The notes: generated by a model not told the origin, from the sequence alone. A stretch of 64,000 bases of DNA from Pseudoxanthomonas mexicana (GCF_001556105.1 NZ_LSIF01000065.1:62001-126000); one strand, 5' to 3'. Shown: positions 8,228 to 17,642, counted from the first letter of the stretch. Numbers and translations: made by a program.

Positions 8228-8500
8228 ATGCCCCGCTACCTGATCGAACGCGACATCCAGGGCGCCGCGCTGATGACGCCGGCCGAACTGAAGGCCGTTT
8301 CGCAGGCCTCGTGCCGCGTGCTCGACGAACTCGGCCCGCAGGTGCAGTGGGAGCACAGCTACGTCACCGACGACCGGATCTACTGCGTGTACCGCGCACC
8401 CAACGAAGACCTGGTGCTGGAGCACTCGCGCCGTGGCGGCTTTCCCGTCGACCGCATTTCCACGGTCAGCCAGGTGATCGATCCGCTGACCGCGGAATGA
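8228..8500 (+). CDS. DUF4242 domain protein
   Basis: A 90-residue protein beginning MPRYLIERDIQGAALMTPAELKAVSQASC. The pattern YLIERDIPGA, then VQWEHSYVTDDRIYCVYRAPNED and HSRRGGFPVDRISTV, is the DUF4242 (SCO4226-like) family of small ferredoxin-fold proteins. One Streptomyces member binds nickel. The role here is unknown. ATG 8228 is preferred over an in-frame GTG 16 codons upstream because the family starts at this point and GGGAGG precedes it. Confidence 0.85.
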   Translation: MPRYLIERDIQGAALMTPAELKAVSQASCRVLDELGPQVQWEHSYVTDDRIYCVYRAPNEDLVLEHSRRGGFPVDRISTVSQVIDPLTAE

Positions 8501-8605
8501 TCCATTCCGCTCCATGACGGGCCTGTCCGGGCCCGCTTGGTAAACTGCACGTCCCTCGCGCTGGGCACCCCACGGTGTCCGGCGCTGCCGTTGTTTTGTG
8601 CAGCC

Positions 8606-11600
8606 ATGACCGATACCCAGAAGACCGCCCCGCCTGCTCCCCCGCTGCCCCGTGGCACGCAATCCCGCGCCTGGTGGCGCGCACCCGCATCGCCGACGGC
8701 GCTGGCCTGGTCCATCGCGGCGGCCGCGCACGCGCACGATGGTCCGGTGCTGGTGGTGGCACGCGACAACCACGACGCGCACCAGATCGAAGCCGACCTG
8801 CACACGCTGCTGGGCGATGCTTCCACGATACCGGTGGTGCCATTCCCGGATTGGGAAACCCTGCCGTACGACCAGTTCAGCCCGCACCCGGACATCGTTT
8901 CGCAACGCCTTGCCGCCCTGCACCGCCTGCCCGCGCTGATGCGCGGCATCGTGATCGTGCCGGTGCAGACGCTGATGCAGCGGCTGTCGCCGCTGCGCCA
9001 CATCGTCGGCGGCAGCTTCGACTACCGGGTCGGCCAGCGGCTGGATTTCGATGCCGAGAAGCGCCGGCTGGAATCGGCCAGCTACCGGCACGTGCCGCAG
9101 GTGCTGGATCCGGGCGACTTCGCTGTGCGCGGCGGCCTGCTGGACGTCTACCCGATGGGCGCCGACGCACCGCTGCGCATCGAGCTGCTGGACGACACCA
9201 TCGATTCGATCCGCCACTTCGACCCGGAAAGCCAGCGCTCGCTGGACCGGACCGATGCCGTGCAGCTGCTGCCCGGCCGCGAAGTGCCGCTGGACGAACG
9301 CGCCGTCGAGCGCGCGATGACGCTGCTGCGCGACCGTTTCGACGTCGATACGCGCCGCAGCGCGCTGTACCAGGACCTGAAGTCCGGACTCGCACCGGCC
9401 GGCGTGGAGTACTACCTGCCGCTGTTCTTCGACCAGACGTCGACGCTGTTCGACTACCTGCAGCAGAACGCGCTGCCGCTGCTGACCGACGGCTTTGGCG
9501 AGGCAGCCGAAGCGTTCTGGGCACAGACGCGCAACCGCTACGAGCAGCGCCGCCACGACATCGAACGTCCGCTGCTGCCGCCGGACGAGCTGTACCTGTC
9601 GCCGGACGGTCTGCGCGAACAGCTCAACCAGCGGCCGCGTATCGAAGTCTGCGGTCCGCAACACAGCCGCCAGGCCGACGCCCTGCCGCTGGGCGACCAG
9701 CCCCTGCCACCGTTGCCCGTCGCGGCGAAGGACGCACCGGCAGGCGACGCGTTGAAATCGTTCCTGGGCCACTATCCCGGTCGCGTGCTGATCGCCGCCG
9801 ATTCGCCCGGTCGTCGCGAGGCGCTGCTGGACGTGCTCCATGCGGCGGAACTGAAACCGGTGGTCGTCACCGACTTCAGCGCATTCCTCCCTTCTCCCGC
9901 CGGGAGAAGGTGGCGCGCAGCGCCGGATGAGAGTGCGGCGAAGACCTCGGCAGCCGAACCATCGCGCGCGTCCCGCACCCTCACCCCAACCCCTCTCCCG
10001 GAGGGAGAGGGGCTTCCACGCTTCGCCATCGCCGTCGCCCCGTTGGCCGACGGCTTCGCGCTGGACGACCCGCGCATCGCGGTACTGACCGAGCGCCAGC
10101 TGTTTCCCGAACGCGCCACGCAGGCGCACCGGCGCAAGCGCACCGGCCGCGAGCCGGAAGCGATCATCCGCGACCTCGGCGAACTGACCGAAGGCGCGCC
10201 CATCGTCCACGAGGACCACGGTGTCGGCCGCTACCGCGGCCTGATCGCGATGGACGTGGGCGGCATGCCCGGCGAGTTCCTCGAGATCGAGTATGCCAAG
10301 GGCGACCGCCTGTACGTGCCGGTCGCGCAGCTGCACCTGATCAGCCGTTACTCGGGCGCGTCGGTGGAAACCGCGCCGCTGCATTCGCTTGGCGGTGAAG
10401 CCTGGGCGAAGGCCAAGAAGAAAGCCGCCGAGAAAGTCCGCGACGTCGCCGCCGAACTGCTGGAAATCCAGGCGCGCCGGCAGGCCCGTGCCGGTCTCGC
10501 CCTCCACCTGGACCGCGCGATGTACGAACCGTTCGCGGCCGGCTTCCCGTTCGAGGAAACACCCGACCAGCACCATGCGATCGAGTCGGTGATCCGCGAC
10601 CTGGCCAGCAGCCAGCCGATGGACCGCGTGGTCTGCGGCGATGTCGGCTTCGGCAAGACCGAAGTCGCGGTGCGCGCGGCCTTCGCCGCCGCCAGCGCCG
10701 GCAAGCAGGTCGCCGTGCTGGTGCCCACGACGCTGCTGGCCGAGCAGCACTACCGCAACTTCCGCGACCGCTTCGCCGACTGGCCGTTGCGGGTCGAAGT
10801 GCTGTCGCGCTTCAAAAGCGCCAAGGAGATCAAGGGCGAATTGGAGAAGCTGGCGGGAGGCACGCTGGACGTCATCGTCGGCACGCACCGCCTGTTGCAG
10901 CCTGACGTGAAGTTCAAGGACCTGGGCCTGGTGATCGTCGACGAGGAGCAGCGTTTCGGCGTGCGCCAGAAGGAAGCGCTGAAGGCGCTGCGCGCGAACG
11001 TGCACCTGCTGACGCTGACCGCCACGCCGATCCCGCGCACCCTCAACATGGCGATGGCCGGCCTGCGCGACCTGTCCATCATCGCCACGCCGCCGGCCAA
11101 CCGCATGGCCGTGCAGACCTTCGTCACGCCGTGGGACGAAGCGCTGCTGAAGGAAGCGTTCCAGCGCGAACTGTCGCGCGGCGGCCAGGTGTACTTCCTG
11201 CACAACGACGTCGAGAGCATCGGCCGCATGCAGCGCGAGTTGCAGGAACTGGTGCCGGAAGCCCGCATCGGCGTGGCGCACGGGCAGATGCCCGAGCGCG
11301 AACTGGAACAGGTGATGCTGGATTTCCAGAAGCAGCGCTTCAACGTGCTGCTGTGCACGACGATCATCGAGTCCGGCATCGACATTCCGAACGCCAACAC
11401 CATCATCATGAACCGCGCCGACAAGTTCGGCCTGGCGCAGCTGCACCAGCTGCGTGGCCGCGTCGGCCGTTCGCACCACCGCAGCTACGCGTACCTGGTG
11501 GTGCCGGACAAGCGCAGCATCACCGCCGACGCGCAGCGCCGACTGGAAGCGATCGCCTCGATGGACGAACTCGGCGCGGGCTTCACGCTCGCCACGCACG

Positions 11601-12196
11601 ATCTCGAGATCCGCGGTGCCGGCGAACTGCTGGGCGAAGACCAGAGCGGGCAGATGGCCGAAGTCGGTTTCAGTCTGTACACCGAACTGCTGGAGCGTGC
11701 GGTGCGTTCGATCAAGGCCGGTCACCTGCCCGACGTCGACCTGGGCCAGGAGCGTCGTGGTGCCGAGGTCGAGTTGAACGTGCCGTCACTGATCCCCGAC
11801 GACTACCTGCCCGACGTGCACACGCGCCTGACGCTGTACAAGCGCATCAGCAGCGCGCGCGACAAGGAGGAGCTGCGCGACCTGCAGGTGGAGATGATCG
11901 ACCGCTTCGGCCTGCTGCCGGATCCGGCCAAGTACCTGTTCGCCACCGCGGAACTGAAGCTGGCGGCGAACGCATTGGGCATCCGCAAGCTGGAACTGGG
12001 CGAGCATGGTGGCCGCATCGTGTTCGAAGCCAAACCGAACATCGATTCGATGGCGGTCATCCAGCTGATCCAGAAGCAGCCGAAGCTCTACACCATGGAC
12101 GGACCCGACAAGCTGCGCATCAAAGTGCCGCTGCCCGACGCGCCCGACCGCTTCAATGCGGCGAAAGCACTGCTGACCACGCTGGCGCCGGGCTGA
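8606..12196 (+). CDS. mfd: Transcription-repair coupling factor Mfd
   Basis: A 1196-residue Mfd, the ATPase that removes stalled RNA polymerase from DNA lesions and recruits UvrA. The UvrB-like N-terminal module ends near residue 400. The RNA-polymerase-interaction domain (VVHEDHGVGRYRGL, YVPVAQLHLISRYSG) begins near 530. The RecG-like translocase carries Walker A GDVGFGKTEVAVRAAF (about 675), the DEEQ box VIVDEEQRFGV, TATPIPRTL and QLRGRVGRS. A C-terminal TRCF domain follows. The enzyme is 42 residues longer than it would be without the repeat at 9889-10014, which is translated in frame as about residues 428-470. Removing it leaves 1154 residues, close to E. coli Mfd (1148). Start ATG 8606 gives MTDTQKTAPP; in-frame upstream codons look like leader. 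Confidence 0.96.
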   Translation: MTDTQKTAPPAPPLPRGTQSRAWWRAPASPTALAWSIAAAAHAHDGPVLVVARDNHDAHQIEADLHTLLGDASTIPVVPFPDWETLPYDQFSPHPDIVSQRLAALHRLPALMRGIVIVPVQTLMQRLSPLRHIVGGSFDYRVGQRLDFDAEKRRLESASYRHVPQVLDPGDFAVRGGLLDVYPMGADAPLRIELLDDTIDSIRHFDPESQRSLDRTDAVQLLPGREVPLDERAVERAMTLLRDRFDVDTRRSALYQDLKSGLAPAGVEYYLPLFFDQTSTLFDYLQQNALPLLTDGFGEAAEAFWAQTRNRYEQRRHDIERPLLPPDELYLSPDGLREQLNQRPRIEVCGPQHSRQADALPLGDQPLPPLPVAAKDAPAGDALKSFLGHYPGRVLIAADSPGRREALLDVLHAAELKPVVVTDFSAFLPSPAGRRWRAAPDESAAKTSAAEPSRASRTLTPTPLPEGEGLPRFAIAVAPLADGFALDDPRIAVLTERQLFPERATQAHRRKRTGREPEAIIRDLGELTEGAPIVHEDHGVGRYRGLIAMDVGGMPGEFLEIEYAKGDRLYVPVAQLHLISRYSGASVETAPLHSLGGEAWAKAKKKAAEKVRDVAAELLEIQARRQARAGLALHLDRAMYEPFAAGFPFEETPDQHHAIESVIRDLASSQPMDRVVCGDVGFGKTEVAVRAAFAAASAGKQVAVLVPTTLLAEQHYRNFRDRFADWPLRVEVLSRFKSAKEIKGELEKLAGGTLDVIVGTHRLLQPDVKFKDLGLVIVDEEQRFGVRQKEALKALRANVHLLTLTATPIPRTLNMAMAGLRDLSIIATPPANRMAVQTFVTPWDEALLKEAFQRELSRGGQVYFLHNDVESIGRMQRELQELVPEARIGVAHGQMPERELEQVMLDFQKQRFNVLLCTTIIESGIDIPNANTIIMNRADKFGLAQLHQLRGRVGRSHHRSYAYLVVPDKRSITADAQRRLEAIASMDELGAGFTLATHDLEIRGAGELLGEDQSGQMAEVGFSLYTELLERAVRSIKAGHLPDVDLGQERRGAEVELNVPSLIPDDYLPDVHTRLTLYKRISSARDKEELRDLQVEMIDRFGLLPDPAKYLFATAELKLAANALGIRKLELGEHGGRIVFEAKPNIDSMAVIQLIQKQPKLYTMDGPDKLRIKVPLPDAPDRFNAAKALLTTLAPG
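9889..10014 (+). repeat. Palindromic intergenic-type repeat inserted in frame within mfd
   Basis: A 126-bp element runs from CCCTTCTCCCGCCGGGAGAAGG, with the following GCGCGCAGCGCCGGATGAG, to ACCCCTCTCCCGGAGGGAG and GGGGCT. It has exactly the length and both end hairpins of the intergenic copy at 37847-37972. The outer 45 bases on each side are nearly identical and the centre differs. Being 42 codons long with no stop in the frame used, it is read through as a Pro/Arg/Ser-rich peptide. Related copies lie at 27134-27257 and, more distantly, 41301-41490. Confidence 0.85.
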
Positions 12197-12236
12197 CGCC
12201 GCGCACCGGATCTTCTCCCCTCACCCACGGCACCTC

Positions 12237-12842
12237 ATGTCCTTCGACCCAGCCCCGGACTTCAGCGACATCGCCTGCTCCATGGCGTCACTGGCGTTGG
12301 CCATGGAGATACGCGATGCGTACACCCGCGGCCATTGCGACCGCACCGGACGCATCGCGCGTGCGCTGGGGCAGTGCTTCGACCTGGACGCCGAGCAGCT
12401 GGAGCAGCTCGAACTGGCGGCGCACTTCCATGACGTCGGCAAGATCGGCGTGCCCGACCGGGTGCTGTTCCACACCGGCCCGGTGGCCGACGAGGACTGG
12501 CCCGCGATCCAGGCGCACAGCGAACTGGGCGAACGGATCTTCCTGGCCAGCGGGCACCGCTACGCCACCGAGGTCGCCACGCTGATACGCCACCACCACG
12601 AGGCCATCGACGGTAGCGGCTATCCCGACGGCCTGGCCGGTGCGGCGATCCCGTTGGGAGCGCGCATCCTGCGCGTGGCCGACAGCTACGATGCGATGAC
12701 CACGCGCCGCCCCTATGCCGAAGGGCGCGCCCACGGCATGGCGATGCGCATCCTGCACGCGGAGCAGGAAGGCAAGATCGATGCGGACGTGTTCCGCGTG
12801 TTCGAACGGCTGATGGGCGACGCCGCCATGCGCGAAGCGTGA
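12237..12842 (+). CDS. HD-GYP domain phosphodiesterase
   Basis: A 201-residue stand-alone HD-GYP domain. The HD dyad is H65-D66 in AAHFHDVGKIG. The second metal-binding His pair is H120-H121 in IRHHHEAIDGSGYPDG, followed by the GYP motif (residues 128-130). PLGARILRVADSYDAMTTRRPY completes the signature. HD-GYP enzymes hydrolyse cyclic di-GMP; xanthomonads, where RpfG was the founding example, encode several. This one lacks a receiver or sensor domain, so control must come from interaction or expression. The metal ligands look intact, so activity is likely. It converges with the phospholipase-D-like gene, with one base between stop codons. Confidence 0.9.
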   Translation: MSFDPAPDFSDIACSMASLALAMEIRDAYTRGHCDRTGRIARALGQCFDLDAEQLEQLELAAHFHDVGKIGVPDRVLFHTGPVADEDWPAIQAHSELGERIFLASGHRYATEVATLIRHHHEAIDGSGYPDGLAGAAIPLGARILRVADSYDAMTTRRPYAEGRAHGMAMRILHAEQEGKIDADVFRVFERLMGDAAMREA

Positions 12843-12843
12843 G

Positions 12844-14394
12844 CTACAGCTGCGATTCGATCGGCAACCAGCCGACCGCACGCGCCGTCCATCGCCGCCA
12901 CACGCTGGCCTCGGGTTCGCGGTCCCAGACACGCGGCGGCTGCGCCGATGCGTCTTCCCAGCGCAACGCACCCGCCTGCAGCGTCACGCGATAACTCCTG
13001 TCGGGCGCAATCTTCGCTTCGTAGCTGCGCAGCAGCGCGGCGGCCGCGCCACGGTCACGGAACAACACGCCCATTTCGGTATTGAGGTTGACCGAACGCG
13101 GGTCGAGGTTGAACGAGCCGATGAACCCGCCGTCATCGTCCACCGCGAAGGCCTTGGTGTGCAGGCTGGCGCCGCTGGAGCCGAACAGGCTGCTCTCCTG
13201 CTTGCCATGCGGCATCAGCTCGAACAGGGTAACGCCGCCTTCCAGCAAGGGCGCGCGGTAAGGCGCATAGCCGCCATGCACGGCCATCACGTCGTTGGCC
13301 GCCAGCGAATTGGTCAGCACGCTGACATCGACGCCCTGCTTGCGCTTGCCGACCAGCCAGCGCGTGCCTTCGTCACCGGGCACGAAATAGGGCGAGACCA
13401 CGCGCAGTTCGCGCTTCGCCTCGCCCATCGCCTTGCCCAGCCGATGGACCAGCCAGTCCGCCTGACCTTCGCCCTCGCCCTTGGCGGCCGGATCGGCGTA
13501 CACGCCCACCTCGTCCAGCCAGTACAGCGCGTTGCCGCCGGCAAGCGCGCGGACGCCCGGCGAACTGCGCAAGCGCGCGACGTACCGCCCCGCCTGTGCG
13601 GAACGGTACCCGGCGTCGCCATGCTCGCGCAGGCGCTCGAGCGCGCCGTCCTCGGCCATGGTCAGCGCCGCCAACGGGATCACCGACGCGCTGTTCCAGA
13701 AGTCATCGAAGATGGCCGAGGTCTGTGCCACCGCCGGCCCCAGCAGCACGGCGTCGAGATCGAGGAAGTTGGTCTGCGCGGCGGCATCGAAGTACTCGTC
13801 GCCCACGTTGCGTCCGCCGACCACCGCCACGCGGCCATCGGCGATCCACGCCTTGTTGTGCATGCGGCGGTTCATCGCCATCGGCCGCAACAGCATCTCC
13901 GTGGCGCGGCCAAGCACGCCGGCGCGGCTGCGCGAGGGATTGAACAGGCGGACTTCGATGTTGGCGTGCGCATCCAGCGCCGCCAGGTGCGAATCCTTGC
14001 CGTGCGCCGTCATGTCGTCGAGCAGCAGGCGCACGCGCACGCCACGGTCGGCGGCGCGCAGCGCTTCATAGCTGAGCAGGTTGCCGGTGAAATCGTGGTT
14101 CCAGATGTAGTACTGCAGGTCCAGGCTACGGCCCGCGGCCCGCGCGGTGGCGGCGCGCACGGTGAAGGCATCCAGGTTGTCGGACAACAGCGCCATGCCG
14201 CTCTGCCGCGGATGCTCACGCAGCAACGGGGCGACGGCGCGGTCCAGCGCGGTGGCAGTGGGGGCCACCGGCAACGCGGATGACGCCGGTCCGCGTGCCC
14301 CCTCGGCGAAGCGTCCGTAGCTGTACAACGCCACGCCCGAACCCACCACCATCATCAGCACCACGATGCCCAACCGGCGCAGCCACTTGCGCAT
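12844..14394 (-). CDS. Phospholipase D-like protein, membrane anchored (cardiolipin synthase-like)
   Basis: A 516-residue protein with an N-terminal hydrophobic anchor (residues 8-27, LGIVVLMMVVGSGVALYSYG) and two PLD catalytic motifs. The first is at about residue 179 (HNKAWIADGRVAVVGGRN), the second near 425 (LHTKAFAVDDDGGFIGSFN). Two HxKxxxxD/N motifs in one chain are the signature of phosphatidyl-transferases and phospholipases. SLDLQYYIWNHDFTG is typical of ClsC/YmdC-like cardiolipin synthases. Substrate is inferred. Start ATG 14394; a much longer upstream frame crosses the divergent histidine phosphatase gene and is not credible. Confidence 0.88.
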   Translation of the reverse strand: MRKWLRRLGIVVLMMVVGSGVALYSYGRFAEGARGPASSALPVAPTATALDRAVAPLLREHPRQSGMALLSDNLDAFTVRAATARAAGRSLDLQYYIWNHDFTGNLLSYEALRAADRGVRVRLLLDDMTAHGKDSHLAALDAHANIEVRLFNPSRSRAGVLGRATEMLLRPMAMNRRMHNKAWIADGRVAVVGGRNVGDEYFDAAAQTNFLDLDAVLLGPAVAQTSAIFDDFWNSASVIPLAALTMAEDGALERLREHGDAGYRSAQAGRYVARLRSSPGVRALAGGNALYWLDEVGVYADPAAKGEGEGQADWLVHRLGKAMGEAKRELRVVSPYFVPGDEGTRWLVGKRKQGVDVSVLTNSLAANDVMAVHGGYAPYRAPLLEGGVTLFELMPHGKQESSLFGSSGASLHTKAFAVDDDGGFIGSFNLDPRSVNLNTEMGVLFRDRGAAAALLRSYEAKIAPDRSYRVTLQAGALRWEDASAQPPRVWDREPEASVWRRWTARAVGWLPIESQL

Positions 14395-14501
14395 GGGGTC
14401 CCCTCTCCACGGATGAGGCCCTATCGTAGCGTCGGCGCCGTGAGGACGGCGCTTGCGCACGCGCGCGCTCCGCTGCACGCTCGATCTCTCGTCCCGCCGC
14501 C

Positions 14502-15056
14502 GTGACCGCCATGTCCCTGACGCCCCCGTCCCGTGCGATCGTCGTGCTGTTCGCATCGCTGGCCGCCGCCTGCAGCACGACCGCCCCGCGCGATGCCGAC
14601 CCGGCACCGCTGACCTTCGTCGTGGTGCGCCACGCCGAGAAAGCGACCGACGATCCGGAGAACCCGAATCTCTCCGCCACCGGCAGGGCACGTGCCGAAG
14701 CCTTGGCCACGCGCCTTCGCGACGTGCCGCTCGTGGCCGCGTACGCCACCGAGTTCCGCCGCACGCAGCAGACCGCCGAGCCCAGCGCCGCAGCGCACCG
14801 TCTGCCGGTCGAGGCCTACTACACGCGCGGCCCGGCCAGCGAAGTCGCCGCGCAATGGCGACAGGCACACCGCCGTGGCACCGTGCTGGTCGTCGGCCAC
14901 AGCAACACCGTGCCCGACCTGGTGGCGGCGCTGTGCCGGTGCGCGACCGCGCCGATGGACGACACCGAATACGATCGTTTCTCCATCGTCCGCATACGCG
15001 CCGACGGGAGCGCCACGCTGGACGTCCAGCGCTACGGCATGCCTCCGACACCTTGA
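14502..15056 (+). CDS. Histidine phosphatase family lipoprotein
   Basis: A 184-residue protein. The N-terminus (SRAIVVLFASLAAACS) has a lipobox-like LAAAC, so it is probably a lipoprotein. The phosphoglycerate-mutase fold is marked by the phospho-accepting His in FVVVRHAEK, the ATEFRRTQQTAEP helix and the second His in VLVVGHSNTVPDL. It resembles short SixA-like periplasmic phosphatases. The substrate is unknown. ATG 14502 or 14511 are both possible (MTAMSL); the signal sequence fits either. Divergent from the PLD gene. Confidence 0.85.
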   Translation: MTAMSLTPPSRAIVVLFASLAAACSTTAPRDADPAPLTFVVVRHAEKATDDPENPNLSATGRARAEALATRLRDVPLVAAYATEFRRTQQTAEPSAAAHRLPVEAYYTRGPASEVAAQWRQAHRRGTVLVVGHSNTVPDLVAALCRCATAPMDDTEYDRFSIVRIRADGSATLDVQRYGMPPTP

Positions 15057-15170
15057 GCACGATCCGCCCCCGAGGCAGCGGGCGTCACGCGCAACAATCC
15101 GTTTCCTATCCGTCGCCGGCATCGACGCTGCCCCATGCGATGCTTCGCCCATCCTCCGGAGGACCTGCCC

Positions 15171-16034
15171 ATGACGACCATCATCACGCCCCGCGTGCAC
15201 GACCTCGGCGGCGGTTTCAACGTGCGCCGTGCCGTTCCCAGTGTGCAGGCCCGCAGCGTGGGGCCGTTCGTGTTCGTCGACCACATGGGGCCGGCGCTGT
15301 TCGAACCGGGTCGCGGCATCGACGTCCGCCCGCATCCGCATATCGGCCTGGCCACCGTGACCTTCCTCTGGGCCGGCGCGATCCACCACAAGGACACGCT
15401 CGGCTCGGAGCAGATGATCGCGCCGGGCGACGTCAACTGGATGACCGCCGGCCGTGGCATCGCGCACTCCGAACGGACGCCCGGGGATGCCCGCGCGAGT
15501 GGGCACGCCGTGCACGGGATGCAGACGTGGGTGGCACTGCCGAAGTCCGCCGAGGAAGTCGCCCCCGAATTCCATCACCACACCGCGGCGACCTTGCCGC
15601 TGATCGAGCGCGCCGGTGCGCGCCTGCGCGTCATCGCCGGCCGTGCGTACGGCCACGAGTCGCCGGTGAAGGTGTTCAGCGGCACGTTCAACGTCGCGGT
15701 CGACCTGCAGCCGGATGCCGAGTTGGAGATCGACAACGGCCACGTCGAACGCGCGCTCTACGTGCTCGAAGGCGAGGCGCAGGTGGACGGTGCCGACATT
15801 CCGGAAAAGCACCTGGTGGTGTTCGACCGTGGCAGCCGGCCGGTACTGCGCGCCAGGACGCCGCTGAAGGGGCTGCTGATGGGGGGCGAACCCCTCGATG
15901 CGCCGCGCCACATGTGGTGGAACTTCGTCTCCAGTTCGAAGGAGCGCATCGAGCAGGCCAAGCAGGACTGGCTGGATGGCCGCTTCGGTCACGTGCCCGG
16001 CGAGACCGAATTCATCCCGCTGCCGGAGCGATAG
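15171..16034 (+). CDS. Pirin family protein
   Basis: A 287-residue bicupin beginning MTTIITPRVHDLGGGFNVRRAVPSVQARSVGPF. The pirin metal site is visible as RPHPHIGLATVTFLW, with the downstream His in GAIHHKDTLGS and Glu in MTAGRGIAHSERT. Pirins bind Fe or Ni; some have quercetin 2,3-dioxygenase activity and others act as redox-sensing partners. The C-terminal pirin domain (PLKGLLMGGEPLDAPRHMWWNFVSSSKERIEQAK) is complete. A GGAGGA ribosome-binding site lies 9 bases upstream. A second pirin of a different subgroup is at 17643-18503. Confidence 0.92.
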   Translation: MTTIITPRVHDLGGGFNVRRAVPSVQARSVGPFVFVDHMGPALFEPGRGIDVRPHPHIGLATVTFLWAGAIHHKDTLGSEQMIAPGDVNWMTAGRGIAHSERTPGDARASGHAVHGMQTWVALPKSAEEVAPEFHHHTAATLPLIERAGARLRVIAGRAYGHESPVKVFSGTFNVAVDLQPDAELEIDNGHVERALYVLEGEAQVDGADIPEKHLVVFDRGSRPVLRARTPLKGLLMGGEPLDAPRHMWWNFVSSSKERIEQAKQDWLDGRFGHVPGETEFIPLPER

Positions 16035-16184
16035 CGCGCCGTTGGTCGGCGCCAAATGTGAGACGTCCTTCATTGGCGTTTGAATGCGCCTGGCGTAACG
16101 CAAAGCAAACACCTGCCTCGAAGGGCTTCCGCTATCGTGCGCCCACCGTCGCGTGACGGGGCGCACACAACGAGGGGAGCGGGC

Positions 16185-16901
16185 ATGGGGAAGAAACTCG
16201 CAGCAGAGTTCCTGGGGACGTTCTGGCTGGTGCTGGGCGGCTGCGGCAGCGCACTCCTGGCGGCCAAGTTCGGCGGCGATGGCAATCCGTTGGGCATCGG
16301 CCTGCTGGGCGTGTCACTGGCCTTCGGCCTGACCGTGCTGACCGGCGCCTACGCGCTCGGCCACATCTCCGGTGGCCATTTCAACCCGGCGGTCAGCATC
16401 GGCCTGTGGGCCGGCGGACGATTCCCGGCGAAGGAACTGGTCCCCTACGTGGTGGCCCAGGTCATCGGCGGCCTCGCGGCCGGTTTCATCCTGTGGCAGA
16501 TCGCCAGCGGCCAACCGGGCTTCGCGGTCGATCCCAATGCGGCAGGTGCGTTCGCCAGCAACGGCTACGGCGCGATGTCCCCCGGCGGTTACTCCGTCGC
16601 GGCGGCGTTCCTGACCGAAGTGGTGCTCACGGCGTTCTTCCTGATCGTCATCATGGGATCGACCCATGGCCGCGCACCGGCGGGCTTCGCACCGATCGCG
16701 ATCGGCCTGGCGCTTACCCTGATCCACCTCATCAGCATTCCCGTCACCAACACCTCGGTGAACCCGGCGCGCTCCACCGCCGTGGCGATGTTCGCCGGCC
16801 CTGCGGCAGTCGGGCAGCTGTGGCTGTTCTGGTTGGCGCCGATCCTCGGCGGACTGATCGGCGGCATGCTCTACGGCTGGCTGGGCCGCGACCGCGACTG
16901 A
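16185..16901 (+). CDS. aqpZ: Aquaporin Z
   Basis: A 238-residue six-helix MIP-family channel beginning [27 protein letters not shown]. Both NPA boxes are intact: [11 protein letters not shown] (residues 67-69) and [12 protein letters not shown] near residue 195. The water-specific selectivity filter is suggested by F in LAFGLTV, H in ALTLIHLIS and R after the second NPA. AqpZ mediates rapid water flux. The gene stands alone, preceded by about 150 bases that include the motif TGTGAGACGT (16057-16066), and followed by a strong hairpin. Confidence 0.95.
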   Translation: MGKKLAAEFLGTFWLVLGGCGSALLAAKFGGDGNPLGIGLLGVSLAFGLTVLTGAYALGHISGGHFNPAVSIGLWAGGRFPAKELVPYVVAQVIGGLAAGFILWQIASGQPGFAVDPNAAGAFASNGYGAMSPGGYSVAAAFLTEVVLTAFFLIVIMGSTHGRAPAGFAPIAIGLALTLIHLISIPVTNTSVNPARSTAVAMFAGPAAVGQLWLFWLAPILGGLIGGMLYGWLGRDRD

Positions 16902-16911
16902 TCCACTCCGA

Positions 16912-16938
16912 CCCATGCCCGGCAACGCCGGGCATGGG
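16912..16938 (+). terminator. Hairpin downstream of aqpZ
   Basis: A perfect 12-bp stem (CCCATGCCCGGC / GCCGGGCATGGG) with a three-base AAC loop begins 11 bases after the aqpZ stop. No T-run follows, so it may act with Rho or stabilise the 3' end rather than be a classical intrinsic terminator. The rest of the gap to 17147 shows no gene. Confidence 0.55.
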
Positions 16939-17147
16939 CGTGTCGGGGGCTGTGACTGGAGTCGCCGTTCGCATGCACGCCGCGTTGTTTTGCGGCGCAG
17001 CATGGGCTAAGGTCGGGTCGACTGTCGGGGGACGACGGCAGCCCACACCGGGGATGCAAGGGGATGTTGCGGGGGCCTGCGTGGCCCGACACGGTGCATG
17101 AATGACGTGGCACCGCCCATGCCCGGGCGTCCGATCCAGGGGACTAC

Positions 17148-17609
17148 ATGAAGACCGTGATTGCGATTGGCCTCAGCCTTCTCTCCGCCGCCGCGTCGGC
17201 GCAGACCGCGCCGCCGTGCCCGAGCCTGCCGGCCAGTGCCGGCCTGACGTGGGAACAGCGGGTCGACGCCACCTTCATCACCTGCAAGGCGCTCACCGCC
17301 GACGGCCGGCAAGTGCTCAACGTGATGCTGACCGCGCGTGATCCCAGGATCAGTCTGGAGCGACGCCTGCGCCAGGAGGAAAGCACCTTCTCCGGCGAGG
17401 AGATGTACTGGTACCGCCCCAACCTCGGCGGCCAGGAGACCTCGCCCGCGATGGCCTCGCGCCGCATCACCGTGGTCGAGTTCGACGATGACCGCTACGC
17501 GCAGGTGTGGATCAACGCCGCATCGCCGGAAGAACTGGGCTTGCTGATTTCAGTCGCGCAACAACTCGACGTCCGCACCACCAGCGCGCAGCTCTCCGCC
17601 GGCAACTGA
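17148..17609 (+). CDS. Secreted hypothetical protein
   Basis: A 153-residue protein with a Sec signal peptide (MKTVIAIGLSLLSAAASAQT, probable cleavage after ASA). The mature part has two Cys (PPCPSLP and FITCKAL), which may form a disulfide, then a soluble domain (TWEQRVDATFITCKALTADGRQVL, RRITVVEFDDDRYAQVWIN). I do not recognise the family. GGGGACTAC precedes the ATG. It converges with the second pirin gene. Confidence 0.7.
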   Translation: MKTVIAIGLSLLSAAASAQTAPPCPSLPASAGLTWEQRVDATFITCKALTADGRQVLNVMLTARDPRISLERRLRQEESTFSGEEMYWYRPNLGGQETSPAMASRRITVVEFDDDRYAQVWINAASPEELGLLISVAQQLDVRTTSAQLSAGN

Positions 17610-17638
17610 GGTCGCGGCGGGATCACATCCCGCCGACC
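17610..17638. terminator. Shared hairpin between convergent genes
   Basis: GGTCGCGGCGGGAT / ATCCCGCCGACC form a stem with a one-base bulge around a CAC loop. It fills the 33-base gap between the secreted hypothetical gene and the convergent pirin gene. A bidirectional terminator function is likely from position; there is no clear T-tract. Confidence 0.5.
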
Positions 17639-17642
17639 TGTT

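Noticed and set aside
7169..11725. A 1518-codon open frame on the minus strand opposite mfd
   Set aside because: It lies antisense to clear coding sequence, is full of Arg/Gln/His/Val repeats typical of GC-rich shadow frames, and shows no recognisable domain.
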